The notes under the pieces: generated by a model
Seen by the model: only the letters and a program-made list of their open reading frames with translations
Told to the model about the DNA's origin: nothing
The model's database searches: none
Source of the DNA: Ramlibacter sp.
Lineage (GTDB): Bacteria > Pseudomonadota > Gammaproteobacteria > Burkholderiales > Burkholderiaceae_C
Direction of reading: 5' to 3'
NCBI GenBank assembly: GCA_019635435.1
Contig: JAHBZM010000001.1
Location: forward strand, 558,001-622,000
Length of the DNA stretch: 64,000 bases
Program-made: the position numbers and the translations under genes
In this document: in pieces, positions 16,794 through 25,539 of the stretch
Numbering within the stretch: position 1 is the first letter of the stretch
Layout of the letters: each line of letters begins with the position of its first letter

Positions 16794-17506
16794 CCCCGCA
16801 ACGCTTCATCCAAGCCAACCCCTACGCCTGGCCGTGGAACGGCGACCTGCAGCCGGGCAACACCGCGCTGATCGTGATCGACATGCAGACCGACTTCTGC
16901 GGCGAAGGCGGCTATGTGGACAAGATGGGCTACGACATCTCGCTCACGCGCGCGCCCATTGCGCCGCTGAAGACGCTGATGGCCGCCATGCGTGGCGCCG
17001 GCTACGCCGTGATGCACACGCGCGAAGGCCACCGGCCCGACCTGAGCGACCTGCCCGCCAACAAGCGCTGGCGCTCGCGGCAGATCGGCACCGACGGCGT
17101 GGGCATTGGCGACGTGGGGCCCTGCGGGCGCATCCTGGTGCGCGGCGAGCCGGGCTGGGAGATCATCCCCGAGCTGGCGCCCCTGCCCGGCGAGGTGGTG
17201 ATCGACAAGCCGGGCAAAGGCTCGTTCTATGCGACCGACCTGGAGATGGTGCTGCACCAGCGCGGCATCCGCAACCTCATCCTCACCGGCATCACCACCG
17301 ATGTGTGCGTGCACACCACCATGCGTGATGCCAACGACCGCGGTTTTGAATGCCTGCTGCTGTCGGACTGCACCGCGGCCACCGACGCGGGCAACCACGC
17401 GGCGGCCCTGAAGATGATCACCATGCAGGGCGGGGTGTTTGGCGCGCACGCCACCTCGGGCGCCGTGCTGGAGGCCCTCGCAACCCCCGTTCGGGCTGAG
17501 CGATGA
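16790..17506 (+). CDS. Cysteine hydrolase, isochorismatase-like superfamily (biuret-hydrolase/RutB-like), 238 aa
   Basis: The Asp-Lys-Cys triad of the amide-cleaving isochorismatase-like hydrolases is present: D31 (VIDMQTDF), K140 in VIDKPGKGSF and C173 in GITTDVCVHTT with the preceding cis-peptide region. Length and spacing resemble biuret amidohydrolase (BiuH), which gives allophanate, the AtzF substrate; RutB-like ureido hydrolases are the alternative. The gene overlaps both neighbours by 4 bp. A paralogue lies at 19157, and both keep a GEPG..I..ELAP.PGEVVIDKPGKG block. Confidence 0.83.
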   Translation: MTPQRFIQANPYAWPWNGDLQPGNTALIVIDMQTDFCGEGGYVDKMGYDISLTRAPIAPLKTLMAAMRGAGYAVMHTREGHRPDLSDLPANKRWRSRQIGTDGVGIGDVGPCGRILVRGEPGWEIIPELAPLPGEVVIDKPGKGSFYATDLEMVLHQRGIRNLILTGITTDVCVHTTMRDANDRGFECLLLSDCTAATDAGNHAAALKMITMQGGVFGAHATSGAVLEALATPVRAER

Positions 17507-19167
17507 GCACGACCATCGGCGGCCTGCCCCAGGGCACCGGCGCCCTCGCGCTGGACACCTACCAGATGAGCATGCGCTTTGGCAGCTTCACCGCGCTGGA
17601 CCAGGTGAGCATGAAGGTCGCGCCCGGCACGGTGCATGCGCTGCTGGGCGAGAACGGCGCGGGCAAGAGCACGCTGGTCAAGTGCGTGGCGGGCTTCCAG
17701 CGGCCCACGGCCGGCAGCATCCTGATCGACGGGCGTGAGCAGGCCATTGCCAACCCCGTGGTGGCGCGCGCGCTGGGCATTGGCATGGTGTACCAGCACT
17801 TCACGCTGGCGCCCGGCATGACCGTGGCCGAAAACCTCTTGCTGGCCGGCGGCAAGACGCCGGCCGTGATCAACTGGAAGACCGAGCGCGCGGGGCTGGA
17901 GGCCTTTCTGGCCACCACGCCCTTCAAGCTCGACCTGGACGCCACGCCCGCCGGGCTGGCCGCGGGCGAGAAGCAGAAGCTGGAGCTGCTCAAGCAGCTG
18001 TACCTGCGCCCGCGCCTGCTGATCCTGGACGAACCCACCTCGGTGCTCACGCCGCAGGAGGCCGACGAGGTGCTGGGCCATGTGCGCGAGTTCGCGCGCA
18101 GCGGGCGCTGCACCGTGCTCATCATCACGCACAAGTTCCGCGAGGTCATGGCCTATGCCGACAACGTGACCGTGCTGCGCCGGGGCAAGGCCGTGCACCA
18201 CTGCGAGGTCTGGGCCACCAACCCCGGCCTGCTGGCTCACGCCATGATTGGCGAGGCCGTGGCCGCCGCGCCCGAGATGGCCGACGCCGAATCCGACCTG
18301 GCCAGCAGCCTGGAGCCTGTTTCTGAATCAAATGGGGCTGGAGTCCAGCAGGGGCGGCCACTATCTGCTATCAATAACGGAGCAAACGAGGCGCAAGGCC
18401 CGGCCCCGTCGATGACCGTGAGCGGCCTGCGCGTGCAGGGCGACCGCGGCACGCTCGCGGTGCACGACCTGAGCCTGCAGGTGGCGCCCGGCGAGATATT
18501 GGGCGTGGCCGGCGTCTCGGGCAACGGCCAGCGCGAGCTGGTGGAGGCACTGGTGGGCCAGCGCCCGCGACTGGCCGGCGAGGTGCGCGTGATGGGCGAA
18601 CCCTATGCCGCGCGGCGCGAAGAAAACCGCCGCCTCAAACTGCGCAGCCTGCCCGAGGAGCCGCTGCGCAACGCCTGCGTGGGCGACCTGAGCGTGGCCG
18701 AGAACATGGCCCTGCGCGACTTTGACCAGCCCCCGCTGGCCAGCCCGGCGCGCTCGGGTGGCTGGCTGCACTTTGGCGCCTGGCGCACCCGCGCGCGCAC
18801 CTGGATCATCGAATACGGCATCAAGACCCAGGGCGAGGGCGCGCCCATCCGCAGCCTGTCGGGCGGCAATGTGCAGCGCGCGGTGCTGGCGCGCGAGCTG
18901 GCCGGCGACATCAACGTGCTGATCGCCGCCAACCCGGTGTTCGGGCTGGACTTTGCGGCCGTCAAGGAAATCCACACCCGCATCCGGCAGGTGCGCGCGC
19001 GCGGCGGCGCCGTGCTGCTGATCAGCGAAGACCTGGACGAGCTGCTGGAGCTGGCCGACCGCATCGTGGTCATGAGCGAGGGCCGCATCGTCCACGAGAC
19101 CGCGGCGGCAGGCGCCGAACGCCACGTGATAGGCGCCCACATGGGCGGAGGCCACCATGCACATTGA
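17503..19167 (+). CDS. ABC transporter double ATP-binding protein (BMP/nucleoside type), 554 aa
   Basis: Two ABC domains in one chain, as in RbsA/YufO-type importers. Domain 1 has Walker A GENGAGKST, the signature-like LAAGEKQKLELLKQLY and Walker B LLILDEPTSVLTPQE. Domain 2 has a degenerate Walker A (GVSGNGQREL), LSGGNVQRAVLAREL and a weak Walker B (VLIAANPVFGLDF), normal for the non-catalytic half. The linker, about residues 271-294, is encoded by a copy of the dispersed repeat (18317-18387) read in frame. It serves the importer of 12179, 13308 and 14860. Confidence 0.9.
   Translation: MSTTIGGLPQGTGALALDTYQMSMRFGSFTALDQVSMKVAPGTVHALLGENGAGKSTLVKCVAGFQRPTAGSILIDGREQAIANPVVARALGIGMVYQHFTLAPGMTVAENLLLAGGKTPAVINWKTERAGLEAFLATTPFKLDLDATPAGLAAGEKQKLELLKQLYLRPRLLILDEPTSVLTPQEADEVLGHVREFARSGRCTVLIITHKFREVMAYADNVTVLRRGKAVHHCEVWATNPGLLAHAMIGEAVAAAPEMADAESDLASSLEPVSESNGAGVQQGRPLSAINNGANEAQGPAPSMTVSGLRVQGDRGTLAVHDLSLQVAPGEILGVAGVSGNGQRELVEALVGQRPRLAGEVRVMGEPYAARREENRRLKLRSLPEEPLRNACVGDLSVAENMALRDFDQPPLASPARSGGWLHFGAWRTRARTWIIEYGIKTQGEGAPIRSLSGGNVQRAVLARELAGDINVLIAANPVFGLDFAAVKEIHTRIRQVRARGGAVLLISEDLDELLELADRIVVMSEGRIVHETAAAGAERHVIGAHMGGGHHAH
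18317..18387 (+). repeat. Dispersed ~70-bp repeat, copy C (in frame within an ABC ATPase gene)
   Basis: Core GGCTGGAGTCCAGCAGGGGC followed by GCTATCAATAACGGAGCAAA. It encodes part of the linker between two ATPase domains, adding about 24 residues without a stop codon. Confidence 0.85.
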
Positions 19168-19843
19168 TGCCCAGCCGTTTGACTACCCGTTTGACCTGGC
19201 GCACACGGCGCTGGTCATCATCGACATGCAGCGCGACTTCATCGAGCCCGGCGGCTTTGGCGAGACGCTGGGCAACAACGTGGCGCTGCTGTCGGCCATC
19301 GTGCCGGCCTGCCAGGCCGTGCTGGCCGCCTGGCGCCGCGCCGGCGGCCTGGTGGTGCACACGCGCGAGGCGCACCGGCCCGACCTGTCGGACTGCCCGC
19401 CGGCCAAGCGCGACCGCGGCAACCCCAGCCTGCGCATTGGCGACGCGGGGCCCATGGGCCGCATCCTGGTGGCCGGCGAGCCGGGCAACCAGATCATTGC
19501 CGAGCTGGCGCCCGTGCCCGGCGAGGTGGTGATCGACAAGCCCGGCAAGGGCGCCTTTTACGCCACGCCGCTGCAGGCCCTGCTGCAGGAGCAGCACATC
19601 ACCCACCTGCTGTTCATGGGCGTGACCACCGAGGTCTGCGTGCAGACCAGCATGCGCGAGGCCAATGACCGCGGCTACGACTGCCTGCTGCTGGAGGACT
19701 GCACCGAGAGCTACTTCCCCGCCTTCAAGGCCAGCGCCGTGGAGATGATGCGCGCGCAGGGCGCCATCGTCGGCTGGACCGCGCCCAGCACCGCGCTGCT
19801 GCGGGCGCTGGGGGCCACGGCCCCGCTGGTGGCCCAGGGCTGA
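19157..19843 (+). CDS. Cysteine hydrolase, isochorismatase-like superfamily (second paralogue), 228 aa
   Basis: The catalytic triad D23 (IIDMQRDF), K128 (VIDKPGKGAF) and C161 (GVTTEVCVQTS) is complete. The sequence is clearly related to the hydrolase at 16790 along its whole length, but about half the residues differ, so the two probably have different substrates. ATG 19157 overlaps the ATPase gene by 11 bp and follows GGAGG. Biuret, ureidoacrylate-like or N-carbamoyl compounds are possible substrates. Confidence 0.82.
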   Translation: MHIDAQPFDYPFDLAHTALVIIDMQRDFIEPGGFGETLGNNVALLSAIVPACQAVLAAWRRAGGLVVHTREAHRPDLSDCPPAKRDRGNPSLRIGDAGPMGRILVAGEPGNQIIAELAPVPGEVVIDKPGKGAFYATPLQALLQEQHITHLLFMGVTTEVCVQTSMREANDRGYDCLLLEDCTESYFPAFKASAVEMMRAQGAIVGWTAPSTALLRALGATAPLVAQG

Positions 19844-19856
19844 TAGAGTTTCCAGC

Positions 19857-20582
19857 GTGCACACCGCCACCCGCCGCCCCGCCGCTGCCACCGACAGCGC
19901 CCCCCACCGCTCGCGCGCCGACGAGGTCTACCAGCAGCTCAAGCGCGACGTGGCCGAGTTCAACCTCGTGCCGGGCGACCGCTTCACCGAGAACGAGCTG
20001 AGCGAGCGCCTGGGCGTCTCGCGCACGCCGGTGCGCCAGGCGCTGTTCCGCCTGCAGCAAGAGGGCTATGTGGAGGTGCTGTTCCGCAGTGGCTGGCGCG
20101 TGCTGCCGTTTGACTTTGACCAGTTTGAACAGCTGTATGACCTGCGCATGGTGCTGGAGACCACGGCCGCCCAGCGCCTGTGCGCCGATGGCGAGCGCGT
20201 GGACCGCGCCCTGCTGGACCAGCTCATCAGCATCTGGCTGGTGCCCGTGGCCGAGCGCAGCACCGACGGCGTGCAGGTGGGCCAGTGGGACGAGGCCTTT
20301 CACTGCAGCCTGGTGGCCGCCGCCGGCAACGCCGAGATGGCCCGCGTGCACCGGGACGTGACCGAACGCATCCGCATCATCCGCCGGCTGGACTTCACCA
20401 AGCCCGCGCGCATTGACGCCACCTACGACGAGCACGGCAAGATCCTCAAGGCCATCCAGCGCAAGCGCGGCGACCAGGCCGCCATGCTGCTGCGCGCCCA
20501 CATCGAAACCAGCCAGGCCGAGGTGCGCAAGATCACGCTGCACCAGGTGCATCTGGCGCGGCAGGGGGGCATGGGGCGGTAA
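19857..20582 (+). CDS. GntR-family (FCD subfamily) transcriptional regulator, 241 aa
   Basis: A winged helix-turn-helix occupies about residues 22-90, with ENELSERLGVSRTPVRQALFRLQQEGYV as the recognition region. An all-helical FCD ligand domain follows, with DLRMVLETTAAQR and the H in DEHGKILKAIQRKRGDQAAMLLRAHI. A GTG start is used, 13 bp after the second cysteine hydrolase. As the last gene of the locus it is the obvious local regulator. The inverted repeat at 5632-5647 is a candidate binding site. Confidence 0.88.
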   Translation: MHTATRRPAAATDSAPHRSRADEVYQQLKRDVAEFNLVPGDRFTENELSERLGVSRTPVRQALFRLQQEGYVEVLFRSGWRVLPFDFDQFEQLYDLRMVLETTAAQRLCADGERVDRALLDQLISIWLVPVAERSTDGVQVGQWDEAFHCSLVAAAGNAEMARVHRDVTERIRIIRRLDFTKPARIDATYDEHGKILKAIQRKRGDQAAMLLRAHIETSQAEVRKITLHQVHLARQGGMGR

Positions 20583-20662
20583 ATGCCCCTGGGCGCGCAC
20601 GCGGCGCCCCGGCCAGACGCAGGTCCGGAAGCGGCCAGCAGGTTTTGCCGCCGCTGGCTACC

Positions 20663-21937
20663 ATGGCGCTCCAACCCAACGCTGCCATGACACCCACCCC
20701 CACGCCCGCGGCCACCGACGCCGATGCCCTCCCCCGCCCCTTTGTCCGCCTGGCCTGGTCCAACCTGGCGGCGCAGTCGGCCGAGCAGCTGAGCCTGGCG
20801 GCCGTGCCCATCGTGGCGGTGCTGGCCCTGGGCGCGGGCGCGGGCGAGATCGGCGCGCTGGGTGTGGCGCAGACACTGCCCTTCCTGCTGCTGTCCATCC
20901 CCTTTGGGCTGCTGGCTGACCGCACCTCGCGCCGGCGCCTGATCGTGCTGGCCGAGGGCCTGCGGGCGCTCACGCTGGTGGGCCTGCTGATCGCCGTGGC
21001 CACCGGGAACCTGTCGTTTGGCCTGCTGGCCACGCTGGGCTTTCTGGGTGCCATTGGCACGGTGGGCTTCAGCGTGGCGGCCCCGGCCCTGGTGCCGGCG
21101 CTGGTGCCGCGCGCGTCATTGGCCCGTGCCAACGGCCGGCTGGAGCTGGCGCGCAGCATGGCCTACGCGGGTGGGCCCGCGCTGGCCGGTGCACTGGTGT
21201 CGTGGGCCGGGGGCACGGCCACCTTCACGCTGGCGGCCATGCTGTCGGCTGCCGCCGTGGCCTGCGTGTGGGGTGTGGCCGAACCCGCGCGCCCGGAGCA
21301 GCCGCCGCGCCATCCGCTGCGTGACCTGAAAGACGGCGCCGCCATGGTCTGGGGCCACGCGCTGCTGCGCCCCATCATCCTCACGGCCGTGGCCTGGAAC
21401 ATCTCGTGGTTTGTGCTGCAGGCGGCCTATGTGCCCTATGCCATGCGCGCGCTGGGCCTGTCGGCCGGGGCCGTGGGCGTGACGCTGGCGGGCTACGGTT
21501 CGGGCATGGTGGTGGGCGCGCTGCTGGCCGGCCGCATCGTGCGCGCCATGCCGTTTGGCCGTGCCATCCAGCTGGGGCCGGCCGTGTCGGTGCTGGCGGC
21601 GGCCACCATGGTGGCCACGCTGCTGGTGCCCAGCGGCTGGCTCGCGGGCCTGTCGTTCTTCTTCTTTGGCGTGGGGCCGATTGTGTGGACCATCACCTCC
21701 ACCACGCTGCGCCAGACCGTGACGCCCAACGCCATGCTGGGCCGCGTGGGCGCGATCTTTCTCACCGTGAATGCCGGCGCGCGGCCTGTGGGCGCGGCGC
21801 TGGGCGGGCTGGTGGGCGCCCACTGGGGCGAGGCGGCCTGCCTGGTGCTGGCGCTGCTGGGGTTTGGCGTGCAGGCCTGGGTGATTTTTGCGTCGCCGAT
21901 GCGGGAGCTGCGGGGGTTGCCGGTGGCGGCTGCTTAA
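20663..21937 (+). CDS. MFS transporter (EntS-like MFS_3 type), 424 aa
   Basis: Major facilitator with 12 predicted membrane spans. The family loop GLLADRTSRRRLIVLAEGLRAL between TM2 and TM3 corresponds to the motif A region. The first ~30 residues (PTPTPAATDADALPRP) are polar. No start has a convincing ribosome-binding site; ATG 20663 and ATG 20687 are both possible, with ATG 20663 chosen. The substrate is unknown. It lies after, but is not tightly linked to, the nitrogen locus. Confidence 0.8.
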   Translation: MALQPNAAMTPTPTPAATDADALPRPFVRLAWSNLAAQSAEQLSLAAVPIVAVLALGAGAGEIGALGVAQTLPFLLLSIPFGLLADRTSRRRLIVLAEGLRALTLVGLLIAVATGNLSFGLLATLGFLGAIGTVGFSVAAPALVPALVPRASLARANGRLELARSMAYAGGPALAGALVSWAGGTATFTLAAMLSAAAVACVWGVAEPARPEQPPRHPLRDLKDGAAMVWGHALLRPIILTAVAWNISWFVLQAAYVPYAMRALGLSAGAVGVTLAGYGSGMVVGALLAGRIVRAMPFGRAIQLGPAVSVLAAATMVATLLVPSGWLAGLSFFFFGVGPIVWTITSTTLRQTVTPNAMLGRVGAIFLTVNAGARPVGAALGGLVGAHWGEAACLVLALLGFGVQAWVIFASPMRELRGLPVAAA

Positions 21938-21958
21938 CACCTCGCCACAATCCGCACC

Positions 21959-22285
21959 ATGAACACCACCAACGGCATGCCGCCTTTTCCGAGGCCCGTC
22001 GGCCTCAATGCCCGCCCCAGCCGATTGCCGGTGGGCTCTGTCATCACCTTCGCTGGCACGCCAGGGGCGGGGCAAACCCCATTCGTTACGCCCCTGGAAG
22101 CCTGGGGCTGGATGCACTGTGACGGCCGTGCGCTGGAGGCGCAGCAATATCCCGAGCTGTTTGCCGTGCTGGGCTACACCTATGGCGGCAGCGGTTCGCA
22201 GTTCAACATTCCTGCGTTGCCTGATGTGCAGTTGGGCGCGGCGCGCTTGCCATACATCATCTGTTTCAGCGACTCGTTGGGGTAG
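21959..22285 (+). CDS. Orphan phage tail-collar-domain protein, 108 aa
   Basis: A compact collar (Mdp-like) domain: LPVGSVITFAGT, then GWMHCDGRALEAQQYPELFAVLGYTYGGSGSQFNIPALP, the pattern found at tips of phage tail fibres and microcystin-dependent proteins. There is no other phage gene next to it. At 108 aa it is a single domain with no fibre shaft. A domesticated or stand-alone secreted adhesin is possible. Confidence 0.75.
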   Translation: MNTTNGMPPFPRPVGLNARPSRLPVGSVITFAGTPGAGQTPFVTPLEAWGWMHCDGRALEAQQYPELFAVLGYTYGGSGSQFNIPALPDVQLGAARLPYIICFSDSLG

Positions 22286-22376
22286 GTGGTGGTGCGGCGT
22301 TGATTCGCCAAAGGCAAGACGTTCCCGCTTTGAATCAAAGCCATGCGCTTCGCGTGACTGAGTGTCAGCCGAGGGA

Positions 22377-22400
22377 GTCCGCTTCTAGCCGAGAGCGGAC
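22377..22400. repeat. Short hairpin repeat (GCTTC..GCC..AAGC family)
   Basis: GTCCGCT and AGCGGAC pair around TTCTAGCCGAG. It sits in the 250-bp gap between the convergent collar gene and the lmuB-like gene, where it may act as a terminator. Related hairpins lie at 29288, 41631 and 43643. Nothing else was recognised in the gap. Confidence 0.5.
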
Positions 22401-22534
22401 ATCCGCTCAGTTTCAGGCCAAAGCTGTGAGAGTCTGCTGCAGACTGATGGCGAAGGCTAGACAGCCCCTTCGCGGATGCAAACACTTTTTTCGGCCGCAG
22501 AGCCCCTGGTTGCGCTATTCACCTGCTCACGACT

Positions 22535-24967
22535 TTAAGCCGCTAACGCGGTGTCGGGCTCCCACGGGATGACTCTCGTGGTCGCCAATGAGTCGCCATT
22601 GGCCGATCTCCCCAATTCGATGGTAATCAACGTGTCACTCTGGAATGACGGGCTCAACTCCAGCGTCAAGTAGTCGAACAAGGGCTTTTCGTGAACTGCG
22701 ATGATGATCTGCCTGTCGTGCTGCTTGGCAAGTGTGCGCAGCAGCGCTGCGAATTGCGAGATGTGAACCTCATCCATGCTTTGCACAGGGTCGTCGATGA
22801 TCAGCCACGGCAAGCGTGACTTGGCTGAGAGGTGCAGCGCCAAGAACAGCGTCAGGGCCGCCGTGTTGAGGTTGCCCGCACTCAGCATGGCTCGCGGGTT
22901 GCCGCCTTTTCCACCATCGCGGTGCAGGGTCTCCAGTGTCGCCTCGACGGCGCCCTTCGTTGACTCCGGCAGCGCAAAGGCCGGAACGAAGGGTTCATCC
23001 GGCGCGAGGCGCACGAATAAATCCTTCCAGGCCGTGTTGAGCGAGTCGTTGAAGACCCGCCTCACGATGGCCGTTCGCTCGGCCTGTGCGATCTTGGTGA
23101 GTTCCCTGGCCTGGTCGATCGCGCGGTCGCCGGCCGTCTTGCGTTGGTTGAGCTCATTAATTTCGGCTCCCAGAGCCAAGCGAAGGCTTTCAATTTCTTG
23201 GATAGCACCAAGTCTCACGTCATACTCGCGCAAGGCGTCCTCAGCACGTTGCCGCGCCGAGTTTCTTTCAGAAAGTTCTCTTTCTTTGTTCACCACATTC
23301 GCGAGGAAGCGATCGAATGCGGCATTCAACGATTCGTTTACACCGATCGGTTCCACGGCCATCTGAACCGCGAGCTTGTCGGCAACGCTGCGCATGGACA
23401 CGGTGAACTGATCGTTGGCTCTCAGCGAAGCCAGTCCTTGTCCCGCGCTGGAGGCGGTCTTGAACAGGGCCTCGCCCCTGATGGACGCTGAAGCCAAGGC
23501 CTCGAGCGTGGCCAACAGGTCGCTCAGGTCTTTGAGGCGGCGCTCAAGTTCTTGCTTGGACGGGTCCGTCAGCAGCCGAGCCACCTCGTCAGCCAATTCC
23601 CGTTCCCGCATCGAAATCGCTGCAATCGTATCGGAGCGTTCTTTTGACAAGGCAGCCAGCCTGCCCGCCGCTTCGGTGAACGATGAGATGTTAGTAGCGA
23701 GGTGCCCGACCAGAGGGGTAGTGGAAACCTCCGAGAAGTTGCGATTGCACACCGGGCAATCGTTGGAATGGACATGGGGCAATAGCGAGGCGAGCGCCTG
23801 GGCCAACTGTCCGGCCTTCTCCGAATGCTGACTGATTTGTTCATCGAGAAGCGCTAGGCGATCCTGCTGGCGCTTTCGGTCGGCTTCTGCGTTGTTGGCC
23901 TTTAGCCTCGCTGCCGCGTCCTGGGAGAGAGCGAGCTCGCAGCGCTTCGTCTCTGCAATGACAGCCGTTCTGGCCATGACGCGCGCGTATTCCGGTCGAC
24001 TGGCCAGTGGCGACGGCAAATCCGGGAAATAGGCGGCAAGCCTCTGGAAGGCGTTTGACAGTTCCTGCCCAACGGTGCTCAACCATGCCTGTAGTGCCTC
24101 CTCTGCGTCACTGGCATCCGCCTCGGCGTTCGACATCGGACCTGTGTTCGCAGCTATTCCTTGAGCGCGCATTAGTTGATCGGCTTGGGCGGAAATTTCG
24201 ATCCTGAATTGCACAGCACGTTTCAGTTCCGCTTCGTAGGACTGTTGCGCCAGAAAGTCGCGCCAGCCCGCGACCGGCTGCTCCGCCTGAGCGGGCCAGT
24301 ACGATTTGAAGAGTGCTTGCGCGCTATTGAACAACTCCTTTGCTTGGTCTTTGGCCCTGGAAACCTCACTCGCCAGTCGGTCGACTTCCTTCTGGACCAT
24401 AGGGAGACGGTCCCGGACCTCCCAATACATGTTGGCTCCGCCCCTGAGCCGCCGTACGTCGCCCGCATCGTGCAGGCCGTTGATGAGTGCGTCGAGCGCG
24501 TCCAAGCCGAGCAGCTCCTTGACAAAGCGTGTCAGCGGTGACGCAGCTGCCGCGACATCTTTGGGCTGGTAAATCTCCAGCAGACGGCCAAGCGTCGCCT
24601 GCGCGAGGTAGCAACGCTCCGAAAAATGCCTGGCCAGGCTTCTATCTAGGACGGCATGGCCCTTAGGGCCCATGCCATCGACACGGAACTCGCCAGTCAG
24701 CATCCCGCCATCCGCAGAGCAGACGGAAGCCGAGACGAAGGCTTGATCGCGACCCTTATTGACCAAGTGCTTTCGTAGATTGGAGTCAATGCGGTCAAGC
24801 GATGCAAGCTCGCCGGTCAGCGCCAACTCCATGCCGGACAGCAAGCTGGTTTTGCCCGCGCCGTTCTTGCCATGGACCAAGATGATCGGAGCGTTCATCG
24901 GCAGGGTGACCTCACCGCGGATGCTGCGGAAGTCACGCACCGTTAACGAATTGATGCGGAAACTCAT
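22535..24967 (-). CDS. SMC/Rad50-like ATPase with zinc hook (Lamassu LmuB-like), 810 aa
   Basis: A DNA-repair-type ABC ATPase. Walker A is GKNGAGKTS (33-41), followed by long helical arms broken at the midpoint by a zinc-hook motif CPVC (C404, C407). The signature is LSAGNLNTAALTLFLAL and Walker B LPWLIIDDPVQSMDEVH, with a switch His in IIAVHEKPLFDYL. The order and hook position are those of Rad50/SMC proteins and of LmuB/DdmC, the SMC subunit of Lamassu systems. It is the last gene of a three-gene operon and overlaps the middle gene by 4 bp. Its composition is visibly less GC-rich than that of its neighbours, suggesting transfer. Confidence 0.88.
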   Translation of the reverse strand: MSFRINSLTVRDFRSIRGEVTLPMNAPIILVHGKNGAGKTSLLSGMELALTGELASLDRIDSNLRKHLVNKGRDQAFVSASVCSADGGMLTGEFRVDGMGPKGHAVLDRSLARHFSERCYLAQATLGRLLEIYQPKDVAAAASPLTRFVKELLGLDALDALINGLHDAGDVRRLRGGANMYWEVRDRLPMVQKEVDRLASEVSRAKDQAKELFNSAQALFKSYWPAQAEQPVAGWRDFLAQQSYEAELKRAVQFRIEISAQADQLMRAQGIAANTGPMSNAEADASDAEEALQAWLSTVGQELSNAFQRLAAYFPDLPSPLASRPEYARVMARTAVIAETKRCELALSQDAAARLKANNAEADRKRQQDRLALLDEQISQHSEKAGQLAQALASLLPHVHSNDCPVCNRNFSEVSTTPLVGHLATNISSFTEAAGRLAALSKERSDTIAAISMRERELADEVARLLTDPSKQELERRLKDLSDLLATLEALASASIRGEALFKTASSAGQGLASLRANDQFTVSMRSVADKLAVQMAVEPIGVNESLNAAFDRFLANVVNKERELSERNSARQRAEDALREYDVRLGAIQEIESLRLALGAEINELNQRKTAGDRAIDQARELTKIAQAERTAIVRRVFNDSLNTAWKDLFVRLAPDEPFVPAFALPESTKGAVEATLETLHRDGGKGGNPRAMLSAGNLNTAALTLFLALHLSAKSRLPWLIIDDPVQSMDEVHISQFAALLRTLAKQHDRQIIIAVHEKPLFDYLTLELSPSFQSDTLITIELGRSANGDSLATTRVIPWEPDTALAA

Positions 24968-25539
24968 GGGCTCTGTCCCCCAGGTGCGCTCGACGCGTCA
25001 TCGATGAGCTGGTGCAATCTCTGCTTGACCGCAGACTCGCCTTGAGAAGCCACGTCAACGAGGCGCCGTAGTGGCTCGTCAAGACTCGCGGCAAGGGTAC
25101 CGATCCGCGTCAGCGGATTGATCGCCGCCCCGTCGGCCTGCGGCAGGGTGAGTGGTAACAACACGGCCAGCCAATTGCGAACGACCACGTCGGCGTCGGC
25201 GCCTGTCGCACTGCCCAGCGGCAGCACCCTGCAGACCCTGCCCACAGCCTCCAGCGTCGCCGGCTTCGGCCTGGGGCCGGCGAGGACCAAAGTCAGCGAT
25301 CGGCGGGATCTGCTGACGTCCAACGCCCGGGCCACGCCATTCATCTTTCGGATGAGAAGCGCGTCGTCTGCTCCTGCCGTGTCGGCAACCAATACCAGTT
25401 CGGTTGTGCTCTTCTGGTGGACAAACGCAGCTGAGAAGTCGAGCTTCATGCCGCCGATGACGAGCACATCGGGAAGACGAACGTAACCAGCATCGACCAG
25501 CGCTGATGCGACACGGCCTACGGGGGTCGAATCGATCAT
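24964..25539 (-). CDS. Small middle protein of the SIR2-SMC operon (Lamassu LmuC-like), 191 aa
   Basis: No domain is recognised directly. The protein begins with a short alpha/beta region (VLVIGGMKLDFSAAFVHQKST.. then VLVADTAG) and ends in helices. Its position between an effector gene and an SMC-like gene, with ATGA overlaps on both sides, is that of LmuC/DdmB, the 'middle component' of such systems. The assignment rests on context and size. Confidence 0.65.
   Translation of the reverse strand: MIDSTPVGRVASALVDAGYVRLPDVLVIGGMKLDFSAAFVHQKSTTELVLVADTAGADDALLIRKMNGVARALDVSRSRRSLTLVLAGPRPKPATLEAVGRVCRVLPLGSATGADADVVVRNWLAVLLPLTLPQADGAAINPLTRIGTLAASLDEPLRRLVDVASQGESAVKQRLHQLIDDASSAPGGQSP

Noticed and set aside
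22535..24967. Calling the SMC-like gene RecN, RecF or SbcC
   Set aside because: Gene context (SIR2 plus middle protein with ATGA overlaps) and the central CPVC hook fit a defence SMC better than housekeeping RecN or RecF, and no SbcD nuclease gene is adjacent.
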